Shown: positions 7,614-15,095, counted from the first letter of the stretch. The stretch is DNA of 26,462 bases from JBELMB01 sp042088665 (GCA_042088665.1 JBELMB010000062.1:1-26462); one strand, 5' to 3'. Made by a program: numbers and translations. Notes: a model not told the origin generated them from the sequence alone.

Positions 7614-8813
7614 TTACCGATCCATTTGTTCAGTCTGCCCGTGTTGCGCGATTTCCAGAATCGCATCGCGATGCTCATCCAACAACGGCGGGCCAGCCCT
7701 GTATTCGATCTTGGTACCTGAAAAGCGAACCGGATTGGCCACCAGCCGGACCGTACCGGTGCCGGAATGCGGCAAATCCACCAGCATGTCGCGGGCTAGA
7801 ATTTGTGGATCTGACAGTACTTTATCCAGCTCGTTGATCGGTGCACAAGGCACTCCAGCTGCGCTCAGTTGCTCAATCCAGTATGCAGTGCTGTCCTGCT
7901 GAGTCCGCTCCGTTACCAACTTAGTCAATGCCTCTCGGTGCCGCAATCGTTCAGAATTGTTGACGAACCGGGCGTCGCTTGCTGCATCGTCCAGACCTGC
8001 GACTCGGCAAAAGGCGAGATACTGACGGTCATTGCCAACCGCCAGAACAAACGCACCGTCTGAAGTGCCAAACACCCCATAGGGAGCGATGTTAGGATGT
8101 TCATTACCAATTGGTTCAGGTGCGATGCCGCTCGCGAGGTAGTTCATGTTCTGGTTGGCCAGACAAGCGACCATCGTATCCAGGAGCGACATGTCAATAT
8201 GCTGGCCTTCGCCGGTCAGATGCTTGTGGTGATACGCCGCGATCACGGCCGAGGCCGCATAAGTACCGGTCAGCAAATCGGCGATCGGCACTCCGACACG
8301 CTGCACTCCACCACCCGGGCGATCCTTGCGCTCCCCGGTCAGGCTCATGATGCCACCGATCGCCTGTATTGCCATGTCGTAACCGGCACGCTCCCGATAC
8401 GGACCAGTATGTCCGAAGCCAGTAATCGAACAATAGACGAGGCCCGGATTTGTTTTACGGAGTGTCTCGAAATCAAGTCCGTAACGGCGCAGATCGCCTA
8501 ACTTGTAGTTCTCGATCAACACATCGGCCTTGTCAGCGAGACTGCGCAAGACGGACAGATCGTCCTGATCCTTGAGGTCGAGACAGATGGATCTCTTGCC
8601 ACGGTTCGCCGCAAAGAAATAGGCCGCGTCCTGGCCCTTGTTTTTATCAAATTCAATGAAGGGAGGTCCCCATTGACGAGTGTCGTCACCGATCTTTGGG
8701 CGTTCGACCTTCCAGACATCCGCACCATAATCCGACAGAATCTGCCCCAGCCAAGGCCCGGCAAGAATTCGGGACATATCAAGAACTTTCATTCCGACCA
8801 AGGGTCCGGCCAT
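7614..8813 (-). CDS. CaiB/BaiF (family III) CoA-transferase
   Basis: 399-residue CoA-transferase moving CoA between carboxylic acids by the family III mechanism. The start is placed at 8813 (MAGPLVGMKVLDMSR), which has AGAGG seven bases upstream; an ATG at 8828 lies upstream but would put the ribosome site inside the gene. The N-terminal ILAGPWLGQILSDYGADVWKVE is the CoA-binding signature, followed by NRGKRSICLDLK and the conserved FGHTGPYRERAGYD. By alignment with formyl-CoA transferase the catalytic aspartate is Asp179 in PIADLLTG. The C-terminal GTKIEYRAGPPLLDEHRDAIL is the usual ending. It is separated from etfA by about 500 bp and is transcribed on its own towards the regulator. The substrate acid cannot be deduced. 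Confidence 0.93.
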   Translation of the reverse strand: MAGPLVGMKVLDMSRILAGPWLGQILSDYGADVWKVERPKIGDDTRQWGPPFIEFDKNKGQDAAYFFAANRGKRSICLDLKDQDDLSVLRSLADKADVLIENYKLGDLRRYGLDFETLRKTNPGLVYCSITGFGHTGPYRERAGYDMAIQAIGGIMSLTGERKDRPGGGVQRVGVPIADLLTGTYAASAVIAAYHHKHLTGEGQHIDMSLLDTMVACLANQNMNYLASGIAPEPIGNEHPNIAPYGVFGTSDGAFVLAVGNDRQYLAFCRVAGLDDAASDARFVNNSERLRHREALTKLVTERTQQDSTAYWIEQLSAAGVPCAPINELDKVLSDPQILARDMLVDLPHSGTGTVRLVANPVRFSGTKIEYRAGPPLLDEHRDAILEIAQHGQTEQMDR

Positions 8814-8850
8814 TGTCTCGCCTCTCATGAATCACAGTGGTTAGCACTAG

Positions 8851-8877
8851 AAGGTATACCGGATTGGACATACCAAA
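8851..8877 (-). promoter_or_regulatory. Candidate FadR/GntR-type operator upstream of the CoA-transferase
   Basis: Contains the perfect palindrome GGTATACC (8853-8860) and TTGGACATACCAA (8864-8876), 38-64 bases before the start codon. Read on the minus strand it follows the same order as 4310-4336: TTGGT, GTCCAAT, GGT, ATACC, with only one-base length differences. Confidence 0.6.
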
Positions 8878-9170
8878 GTAAAGCGAGTTGTAGCGTTTTG
8901 CACAAAACGTAATTGGCAATTGATGGCCGCCTCTTCACAGCGGTGGCCTGATCGGCCCACGCCGGTGAACAACGCCGCCTCTCGGGCGCTTCTCTTGTAC
9001 CCGCACCATTTGGACAGGGTTAGTTTTGCCGAACACACCCCAAGGTTGCGCCACGCCGCACGCGGCGAGTAGTTTCGGTATGGTATCCGCGGTGGCGGGG
9101 TGCTGAATGGGTTGAAAATCAGCTATCCTAGGTAGTTCCGACAGTCGACGGAGCGTTTCGGTGGTGAGCG
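8878..9170. other. Intergenic region with two perfect palindromes, no gene seen
   Basis: I see no convincing gene here. Two palindromes lie close together: CGTTTTG-CA-CAAAACG at 8894-8909 and AATTGGCAATT at 8911-8921. They are about 80-110 bases before the CoA-transferase start and could be binding sites for another regulator or part of its promoter. The remainder, to about 9170, has no recognisable feature. Confidence 0.4.
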
Positions 9171-9263
9171 ATGACGAAATCGCAACCGGCCGCCAAACCC
9201 ACGCGCCCCAGGGCGGAGATGGTTCTGATGCAAAGGTTCAAGGGCGGCCAGATGCCGCGCTGA
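9171..9263 (+). CDS. Possible small basic protein, 30 residues
   Basis: ATG at 9171, preceded by a GGTGAG-like ribosome site, opens a 30-codon frame ending in TGA at 9263. The predicted peptide starts MTKSQPAAKPTRPRAEM and ends QRFKGGQMPR; it is strongly basic and lacks a hydrophobic segment. The main support is context: a good plus-strand terminator begins nine bases after the stop, and no other plus-strand gene is there for it to serve. I do not recognise a family. It could equally be the end of a small RNA gene. Confidence 0.4.
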   Translation: MTKSQPAAKPTRPRAEMVLMQRFKGGQMPR

Positions 9264-9272
9264 ACGGACAAG

Positions 9273-9295
9273 GCCCGCCAAAATGGCGGGCTTTT
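9273..9295 (+). terminator. Rho-independent terminator
   Basis: Perfect 8-bp stem GCCCGCCA/TGGCGGGC around an AAA loop, followed by TTTT at 9292-9295. On the plus strand it ends transcription of the small ORF or RNA just upstream. On the minus strand the U-tract is poor, so it may only weakly stop etfBA transcription. Confidence 0.8.
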
Positions 9296-9329
9296 GGCTA
9301 GTTGTCGACAGGATAAGTGATGACCGATC

Positions 9330-10256
9330 CTACAGTTTTTCGATCAGTTCCGGCACGGTTGTGAAGAGATCGCCGACCAGTCCGTAATCGGCGATCTGGA
9401 AGATCGGGGCTTCCTCGTCCTTGTTGATCGCCACGATGACCTTGGAGTCCTTCATCCCCGCGAGGTGCTGGATCGCGCCGGAGATGCCGACGGCCACGTA
9501 AAGCTCGGGCGCGACGACCTTGCCGGTCTGGCCGACCTGCCAGTCATTCGGGGCGTAGCCGCTGTCCACAGCGGCGCGGCTGGCGCCGACGGCGGCGCCC
9601 AGCTTGTCGGCCAGATTCTCGATGATCGCGAAGTCCTCCTTGGAGCCGACGCCGCGGCCGCCCGAGACCACCCGGCCCGCCGAGGTCAGTTCGGGCCGGT
9701 CGCTTTCGGCCACCTCGTCGGCAACCCATTTCGACAGGGCGGGATCGTCGGCCGGCGCGATCTCCTCGACCGGGGCCGGCCCGCCTTCGCCCGCCGCATC
9801 GAAGCTGGCGGTGCGCACGGTCAGCACCTTTTTCGCGTCCTTCGATTTGACCGTCTGGATGGCGTTGCCGGCATAGACCGGGCGCTCGAAGGTCTCGGCA
9901 TCGATCACCGCCGAGACATCCGAGATGATCATCGCATCCAGCAGTGCGGCCACGCGCGGCATGATGTTCTTGGCATCGGTGGTTGCGGGGGCGACGATAT
10001 GCTCGTAATCGCCCGCCAGGCTGACCAGCAGTGCCGCCGTCGGTTCGGCCAGGCGATGGCCGTAGCGCGCATCCTCGGCGACCAGCACTTTCGATACGCC
10101 GTTGATCTTTGCCGCTTCCTGCGCGGCATCCTTGGCAGAGGCCCCGGCGCAGAGCACCGTCACTTCGCCAAGCGCCTTGACCGCGGCCACGGCTTTCGAG
10201 GTGGCATCGACGCTGAGTTCACCCCCGGTGACTTCTCCAAGCAACAGAACAGCCAT
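9330..10256 (-). CDS. etfA: Electron transfer flavoprotein, alpha subunit
   Basis: 308-residue FAD-binding subunit of the soluble electron carrier that takes electrons from acyl-CoA dehydrogenases and passes them to ETF:ubiquinone oxidoreductase. The C-terminal FAD domain has GQTGKVVAPELY and the family signature LYVAVGISGAIQHLAG followed by VIVAIN, then PIFQIADYGLVGDLF. The N-terminal half matches Paracoccus-type EtfA (MAVLLLGEV, APATTDAKN, MPRVAALLD). Its ATG overlaps the etfB stop codon by one base (TAATG), so the two are translationally coupled. The other half of its likely partnership is the acyl-CoA dehydrogenase at 18594, although ETF normally serves several dehydrogenases. Confidence 0.98.
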   Translation of the reverse strand: MAVLLLGEVTGGELSVDATSKAVAAVKALGEVTVLCAGASAKDAAQEAAKINGVSKVLVAEDARYGHRLAEPTAALLVSLAGDYEHIVAPATTDAKNIMPRVAALLDAMIISDVSAVIDAETFERPVYAGNAIQTVKSKDAKKVLTVRTASFDAAGEGGPAPVEEIAPADDPALSKWVADEVAESDRPELTSAGRVVSGGRGVGSKEDFAIIENLADKLGAAVGASRAAVDSGYAPNDWQVGQTGKVVAPELYVAVGISGAIQHLAGMKDSKVIVAINKDEEAPIFQIADYGLVGDLFTTVPELIEKL

Positions 10257-11014
10257 TACACGACCCCCGCTTCTTTCAGTTTCGCAACCAGCTCGTCGAC
10301 CGAGCCGACCTTGATACCGGCCTTGCGGCCCTCGGGCTCGCGCGTGCCAGTGATTTCGAGGCGCGGGCTCACGTCGACGCCGTAATCCGCTGCCGTCTTC
10401 TCATCCAGCGGTTTCTTCTTGGCCTTCATGATGTTGGGCAGGCTGGCATAGCGCGGCTCGTTGAGACGCAGATCGGCGGTCACGATCGCCGGCAGCCTGA
10501 CCTCGATGGTCTGCAACCCGCCGTCCACTTCGCGGGTGACGCGGGCGGCATCGCCCTCGATCTCGATCTTGCTGGCGAAGGTGGCCTGCGACCAGCCCAG
10601 CAGCGCCGAGAGCATCTGGCCGGTGGCGTTCATGTCATTGTCGATGGCCTGCTTGCCGGCGATGACCAGCTTCGGCTGTTCCTCGTCGATCACCGCCTTG
10701 AGGATCTTGGCGACGGCCAGCGGCTCGATATCCTGGTGCACGTCATCGGCGGCGACCACCAAGATGGCGCGGTCGGCGCCCATGGCAAGCGCGGTGCGCA
10801 GCGTCTCGGCCGCCTGCTTGACGCCGATGGAGACGGCCACGACCTCTTCGGCCACGACCTTTTCCTTCAGGCGGATCGCCTCTTCCACCGCGATCTCGTC
10901 GAACGGGTTCATCGACATCTTCACATTCGCCAAATCGACACCGCTGCCATCCGCCTTCACGCGGGCTTTCACGTTGTAGTCAATTACGCGTTTGACAGGT
11001 ACCAATACCTTCAT
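10256..11014 (-). CDS. etfB: Electron transfer flavoprotein, beta subunit
   Basis: 252-residue AMP-binding subunit forming the heterodimer with EtfA. It begins MKVLVPVKRVIDYNVK and shows NPFDEIAVEEAIRLKEK, AMGADRAILV, GKQAIDNDMNATGQMLSALL (the AMP-binding loop) and the recognition-loop stretch PNIMKAKKKPLDEKT, in which the beta subunit contacts its dehydrogenase partners. Length is normal. It comes first in the etfBA pair. The upstream 261 bp separates it from the VOC gene on the same strand, so it could have its own promoter, though I saw no clear -35/-10 pair. Confidence 0.98.
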   Translation of the reverse strand: MKVLVPVKRVIDYNVKARVKADGSGVDLANVKMSMNPFDEIAVEEAIRLKEKVVAEEVVAVSIGVKQAAETLRTALAMGADRAILVVAADDVHQDIEPLAVAKILKAVIDEEQPKLVIAGKQAIDNDMNATGQMLSALLGWSQATFASKIEIEGDAARVTREVDGGLQTIEVRLPAIVTADLRLNEPRYASLPNIMKAKKKPLDEKTAADYGVDVSPRLEITGTREPEGRKAGIKVGSVDELVAKLKEAGVV

Positions 11015-11275
11015 GATCTGCCTCTTTTGTTAAATCTTGATGAGATTGGTTAGCAAGCGAGCCCGAAACACGCGACACTCACGTTGAATATATTCTTGGG
11101 CGCCCACTTCCATCTGACGCAGGAAATTCCACCACCGTCAGTGGCACGCACGAAACTCTGGTCAGCTACTGGCTGCGACTCCTTTAGATGGTGACTGCGC
11201 AAAATCTCGCACGGGTCATCACTTGACTTGTGGCGAACCAGGTAGCGACCTTTTCAGTCCGGCAAAGTGCACCTG

Positions 11276-12136
11276 TTAATCCAGCGGCTCGACCCGGTCG
11301 GGCTTGCCGGACCATTGCCAAGCGAGCGTCTTGCGGGACACCCCCATAAGCACCCCATTGAGTGCGGATGGGTGAAGCCACAATCCGTCTCGTTCGACCG
11401 GCGTTTCGGTGCGGCGGACATAGCGCGCGCCGTGGCGCTCAAGACGGGATATCACCTCGGCAAGATCGTTGGTTTCAACATAGCACATATAAAGGCCGTC
11501 ACCGTGCTTGGACGAAAACCGCCCCATGGGATAATCGGGGTCGTGGGCTTCCGACAATTCGATCCGGTCAAGATGATCATCATCGAACATCAGCAGACTG
11601 CCTTCATATCCGAAGCGCGGAAAGGTAATACCGACCTGGCGGCCAGCGTCCAAACCGAAATAATCGGAATAATCTTCGGCAACTTTGGTCCATTTCGTCT
11701 TCAGGACGACAGTCAGTTCGTAGAGAAACGCGGTCAGGGCGCTTTCCTGGCCAGAGGTTTGGGCAACTGACGCGCTTACGGCCAGGGGTAGGCCATACAG
11801 CTGCCCGCCACCGATATAGATCCGCCCGTCCGCCTTGGTATGATCAATGGATTTTTGTTGCAGGTGGTCTGAAAAGAGATCGAGATTGGCGACCGTCACG
11901 CCTCCGAACAATAATCCTTCGCCAGAACGCCGAAGCCGCCTCATGGCCGGACCATCGCCATCGGGTTGGCACAACTCGACCCAGCTTTTGCCCAAGGCCA
12001 GCACTCTGACATTGGCGGCCAGAAAGTCGCTGTGGTAGTCCCGAACCGGCGACGCGCCCAGGATGTTGCTATAGTTCTCCTGCGCCTCATTCAGGTCATT
12101 GACGACGACCAGGATCCGGTCAACTGATTCTAACAT
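11276..12136 (-). CDS. Two-domain VOC (vicinal oxygen chelate) family protein
   Basis: 286 residues with two beta-alpha-beta-beta-beta repeats. Domain 1 spans about 1-120 (VDRILVVVNDLNEAQENYSNILGASP at its start) and domain 2 about 135-280. The family includes glyoxalase I, ring-cleaving dioxygenases and methylmalonyl-CoA epimerase, all using a bound metal. The ending HPSALNGVLMGVS resembles the epimerase ending (HP...GVL-EL), but a Gly sits where the last metal-binding Glu would be, and the first-strand His of domain 1 is Asp. Metal binding may therefore be altered or located elsewhere. AGGAT precedes the ATG. It lies 44 bp after the enoyl-CoA isomerase-like gene in one operon, so an acyl-CoA substrate is plausible (inference). 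Confidence 0.85.
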   Translation of the reverse strand: MLESVDRILVVVNDLNEAQENYSNILGASPVRDYHSDFLAANVRVLALGKSWVELCQPDGDGPAMRRLRRSGEGLLFGGVTVANLDLFSDHLQQKSIDHTKADGRIYIGGGQLYGLPLAVSASVAQTSGQESALTAFLYELTVVLKTKWTKVAEDYSDYFGLDAGRQVGITFPRFGYEGSLLMFDDDHLDRIELSEAHDPDYPMGRFSSKHGDGLYMCYVETNDLAEVISRLERHGARYVRRTETPVERDGLWLHPSALNGVLMGVSRKTLAWQWSGKPDRVEPLD

Positions 12137-12180
12137 AAGAAGTATCCTGCTTTGTTGGTGAAGGCTTGGCTGGGCGGGCG

Positions 12181-12918
12181 TCAGCCGCCTGCCTTGCCTG
12201 TCGATATGATAGTGTTCTGGGTGTCCGCCGATGCCAGCTGTGCTGCAAACATCCTGACTTCGTTATCGAAGGCCGAATGGGTCTGGGAATGATACCATTC
12301 ACCGAGCATGGTTTTTGTCGTCCGCACACTATTGATCGGCAGTTCGCCCAGTCGCCTTGCGACTTCGCGCGCTCTTTCCAGCGTGGCGCCGTCATTGACG
12401 ATTTCGGTGACGAAACCCGCCTCAAGAGCTTCCCGACCATCGAAAAACCGGCCCGTCATCAACCAGTCGCGCGCTTTCCGCTGCCCGACGATCTTCTCCA
12501 GCAGATAGGACGAGGCGCCTTCGGGCCCCAGGCCCAGGGCGACGAATGGCATCCGGAAGCGGGTGCCCGAAGTCGTATAAACGAAATCACAATGTTGTAG
12601 CAAGGTCGCCCCAATGCCGACGGCCACACCCTCCACCGCCGCGATCACCGGCGCCTTGGAATCGCAGAGCGCGCGGAGGAATTTCACCGCCGGAGAATCA
12701 CCCCGTTCCCGTTTTGTCTTGAAATCGTTGAGATCGGCTCCCGCCGTAAACGAGTTTCCGGCACCGTAGATGACGATCGCACTGCATGAAGTAAGCCGCC
12801 CGTACTCGCGGAACAATCGCTCAAGCTCATGATACATGTCATGGCTCAGAGCATTCTTCTTGGCCGGCCGATTGATGCAAATCTCAAGGATTCCATCGGT
12901 GAAATTGCTGTCGATCAT
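12181..12918 (-). CDS. Enoyl-CoA hydratase/isomerase family protein, isomerase-type active site
   Basis: 245-residue crotonase-fold enzyme. The oxyanion-hole segments are FTAGADLNDF (residues 57-66) and GVAVGIGA (97-104). In classical hydratases two Glu residues act (in GGGCELAMM and QPEILLG). Here the aligned residues are Thr105 and Phe125, so hydratase chemistry is unlikely. Instead Glu133 in GLGPEGASS is at the position of the single catalytic Glu of peroxisomal-type delta3,delta2-enoyl-CoA isomerases. It probably moves a double bond in an acyl-CoA. AGGTGAT precedes the start. It is second in the unit after the IclR-type regulator (50 bp gap) and before the VOC gene. Confidence 0.88.
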   Translation of the reverse strand: MIDSNFTDGILEICINRPAKKNALSHDMYHELERLFREYGRLTSCSAIVIYGAGNSFTAGADLNDFKTKRERGDSPAVKFLRALCDSKAPVIAAVEGVAVGIGATLLQHCDFVYTTSGTRFRMPFVALGLGPEGASSYLLEKIVGQRKARDWLMTGRFFDGREALEAGFVTEIVNDGATLERAREVARRLGELPINSVRTTKTMLGEWYHSQTHSAFDNEVRMFAAQLASADTQNTIISTGKAGG

Positions 12919-12968
12919 GGGATCACCTCTATGTCATTGATTTTTTAAGAAAGGATGTCATGGTCTCA

Positions 12969-13622
12969 TCAATAAACCGGGTCGATACCCATGATGCGAC
13001 CAATGCGTTGTGCTTCGTTCTTGATGACTGCCACCGCGTCCTTGATGCTTTTCTCATCGTGCAGAACATCACGGCTCGTCGATATCCCGAGTGACAGAAG
13101 CCTGCTCTTTCCACTGTGGAGCAGCACCGCCAGCGAAATCTGATTGACGTCCTCGTAAATCTTCATGCCGTATTCGTCGGGTGGGGTCAGAGATAGGGCT
13201 TGGCACAACGCGCTGTCGTTGGGGAGCGTGCTGCCAACGCGCAAGTTCGTAACATGAAAACGACGGATCTGCGGGCTGGCTACGGCGCGCGCAATAATCG
13301 TAACCCGATCTTCGGACCGTTCGCCAATGTTCGCTGTTCCGGCAAAACTGTTGGCAAGCGCGTCAAGGCTTGACTGGACCAGTTCATTTATATTGGCACT
13401 GTCGAGCGCGGCAAATCCAATCTCAAGAACCTTTGCGGTCAGCCGCCAGCGCTCGTGATCCCGGGCGGTATAACCTTCTTTCTCCAGGGTATGTAGAAAG
13501 CGCAACACGGTCGCCCGCGGCAGATCGGTCAAACGCGCAAGTTCACTGGCTGTCGGATGCGGATTAACGCGAAACATACGGAATATCAGCAAGCATCGCT
13601 CAATGGATCTGTTGTTTTTCAT
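12969..13622 (-). CDS. IclR-family transcriptional regulator, short effector domain
   Basis: 217 residues; typical members have about 250. The N-terminal winged helix-turn-helix is clear (SIERCLLIFRMF, then TASELARLTDLPRATVLRFLHTLEKEGY, residues about 24-51). The effector domain starts normally, but between the usual PLH-ATALGKALLA segment (here TLPNDSALCQALSL) and the final sheet (ISLAVLLHSGKSRLLSLGIS) about 30-40 residues are missing. No frame break is seen, so this looks like a natural compact form. It is divergent from the TAXI-TRAP operon and leads the isomerase/VOC unit. Its -10 (TATAAT, minus strand, 13642-13637) lies inside one of two matching operator-like sequences, suggesting self-regulation with a very short leader and no clear ribosome site. 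Confidence 0.9.
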   Translation of the reverse strand: MKNNRSIERCLLIFRMFRVNPHPTASELARLTDLPRATVLRFLHTLEKEGYTARDHERWRLTAKVLEIGFAALDSANINELVQSSLDALANSFAGTANIGERSEDRVTIIARAVASPQIRRFHVTNLRVGSTLPNDSALCQALSLTPPDEYGMKIYEDVNQISLAVLLHSGKSRLLSLGISTSRDVLHDEKSIKDAVAVIKNEAQRIGRIMGIDPVY

Positions 13623-13630
13623 GTGGCCAC

Positions 13631-13659
13631 TTAGTGATTATATTGTTCGCTAGGTGAAT
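13631..13659. promoter_or_regulatory. Operator-like site A with iclR promoter -10
   Basis: Consists of TTAGTGA (13631-13637) and, 20 bases on, the imperfect palindrome GTTCGCT-A-GGTGAAT (13645-13659). The minus-strand sequence between them contains a perfect TATAAT, the likely -10 of the regulator gene. The layout repeats that of site B. Confidence 0.6.
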
Positions 13660-13794
13660 ATTTTCTAACGCTATCGGCCTTGGCACGACCTGTCAATACA
13701 CGCCTGTTGCATGGGCGCTGAGAGGCAGGCGATTGCGGAATCCTGAAAAAATACTGGACAGGTCATTGCAGAGTGCATATTAGTGTTGATGCAT

Positions 13795-13823
13795 TTAGTG
13801 ATCTAATCGTTCACTTAGTGAAC
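13795..13823. promoter_or_regulatory. Operator-like site B upstream of the TAXI-TRAP operon
   Basis: TTAGTGA at 13795-13801 and again at 13815-13821, the second within the perfect 15-base palindrome GTTCACT-T-AGTGAAC (13809-13823). IclR-family operators are palindromes of this size. Site B is about 105 bases before the binding-protein start. A TATGTA at 13826-13831 could be a -10. Confidence 0.65.
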
Positions 13824-13927
13824 AGTATGTAACCGACCTTTCGATACGGCGGCCTGCAGTCTGCGCCGCCCGACAGGAAGGGAGCAGATCGTTTTCAACT
13901 GTTGCAGGACGTCAAAGGGAGGAAGAA

Positions 13928-14938
13928 ATGGGTATTTTCACACATCTTAAAACGGCAAAGCGTGGGCTTTTGGCCTCGGCGATTGCATCAACGTTCTTTT
14001 TTGCATCCGTGGGACATGCCGACACCAATCGGATGAAGATCGTGACGGCTTCGCCCGGGGGGCTCTGGTATTCGCTGGGCGCGCGCTATGCGCAGGTCCT
14101 TGAACAGAATATCGATGGTTTGACGGTGACCAGTTCAGGTGGTGGTTCGGTTCCAAATGCCCGACAGGTCAATGCCAAGGAAGCAGATGTCGGAATCATC
14201 TATACAGATCTGGCTCAGAAGGCATACGAGGGCGAAGCACCTTTCCGCGAGAAACTCGGAAATCTTCGCATTCTCGCCGCCATCGCCCCGGGAAAACTCC
14301 AGGTTGCGGTGCCCAAAGACAGTAATATTCAGAAACTGGAAGACCTGGCTGACAAGCGCATCAACCCCACCCCGATTGGTTGGGGCACGCGGGACATCGC
14401 CGCGATGGTCTTGAAAACCGGGGTCGAACTGACCTTCGACGGCATCCAGTCCAATGGCGGTAACGTCTTCGGCGTCGGCCATGACGATGGCATGAACATG
14501 ATGGTCAACGGCCAGCTGGATGCGCTGTTCTTTCTGGGCGGTGCAGCCTCGACGATCATGAGCCTCGATAGCAATCCGGGGGTACGTCTCATTCCCATCG
14601 ATGGCGAGGTTAGAGCCAACATCCTTGAGTCGGAGGAAAACGCCGGCGGCATTTTCTTCGCCGACGAAATCACCAGCGAGATGTATGAGTTCGTGGACGA
14701 GCCCATTCCGACCATCGGCGTCATGCAAGTGTTCGTCGTGAACAAAGACCTGCCCGAAGAGCGCGCCTATGACATGGTGAAGACCCTTTACGAGCATCGC
14801 GACGAACTGGTCGATCTGTTCCCAGGCCAGGCAAGCGAAGCATTCGACCCGCAAGCCTCGTCGAACGCTGCGGCCATCCCCTTCCATCCGGGGGCCAGAC
14901 GCTATCTCGAAGAACAGGGCGTCACGGTAGACGAGTGA
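13928..14938 (+). CDS. TAXI-family TRAP transporter solute-binding protein
   Basis: 336-residue periplasmic receptor. Residues 1-31 are a signal peptide (basic KTAKRG, hydrophobic core, ASVGHA/DTN cleavage). The mature start MKIVTASPGGLWYSLGARYAQVL, then TSSGGGSVPNARQVNAKEADVGIIYTD, are hallmarks of the TAXI group, whose few studied members bind small organic acids or glutamate-like ligands. AGGGAGG precedes the ATG at 13928. It is the first gene of the rightward operon and is followed by a fused permease, as is usual for TAXI systems. A GC-rich hairpin directly after the stop may raise its expression relative to the permease. It is controlled from a region with two IclR-like operator sites. 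Confidence 0.94.
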   Translation: MGIFTHLKTAKRGLLASAIASTFFFASVGHADTNRMKIVTASPGGLWYSLGARYAQVLEQNIDGLTVTSSGGGSVPNARQVNAKEADVGIIYTDLAQKAYEGEAPFREKLGNLRILAAIAPGKLQVAVPKDSNIQKLEDLADKRINPTPIGWGTRDIAAMVLKTGVELTFDGIQSNGGNVFGVGHDDGMNMMVNGQLDALFFLGGAASTIMSLDSNPGVRLIPIDGEVRANILESEENAGGIFFADEITSEMYEFVDEPIPTIGVMQVFVVNKDLPEERAYDMVKTLYEHRDELVDLFPGQASEAFDPQASSNAAAIPFHPGARRYLEEQGVTVDE

Positions 14939-14948
14939 CATCCAGGGC

Positions 14949-14982
14949 GTGCGCCCCGGACCGGGTTCCGGCCGGTGCGCAC
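14949..14982 (+). other. Intercistronic hairpin after the binding-protein gene
   Basis: GTGCGCCCCGG (14949-14959) pairs with CCGGTGCGCAC (14972-14982) at 10 of 11 positions around a 12-base loop, starting 11 bases after the stop codon and followed by TTT only. The weak U-tract suggests an mRNA-stabilising or partial-termination element that would give more binding protein than permease, a known pattern in transporter operons. The rest of the 157-bp gap shows nothing else. Confidence 0.6.
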
Positions 14983-15095
14983 TTTCATGCGGGCATCGGC
15001 ACCCTGTGAACGGTCAAGGCCTTTTGATGCCGTCCAAGGTTTTCTGGAAAGAGCATATCCGTATCGCTCGGAACTCTTCAACGCGATGGTGACAG

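Noticed and set aside
8847..9038. 63-codon minus-strand frame upstream of the CoA-transferase
   Set aside because: No ribosome site, no recognisable motif, and it overlaps the candidate operator and palindromes.
9465..10385. Long plus-strand frame of about 306 codons
   Set aside because: Lies antisense to etfA/etfB, has no family resemblance, and is typical of shadow frames in G+C-rich genes.
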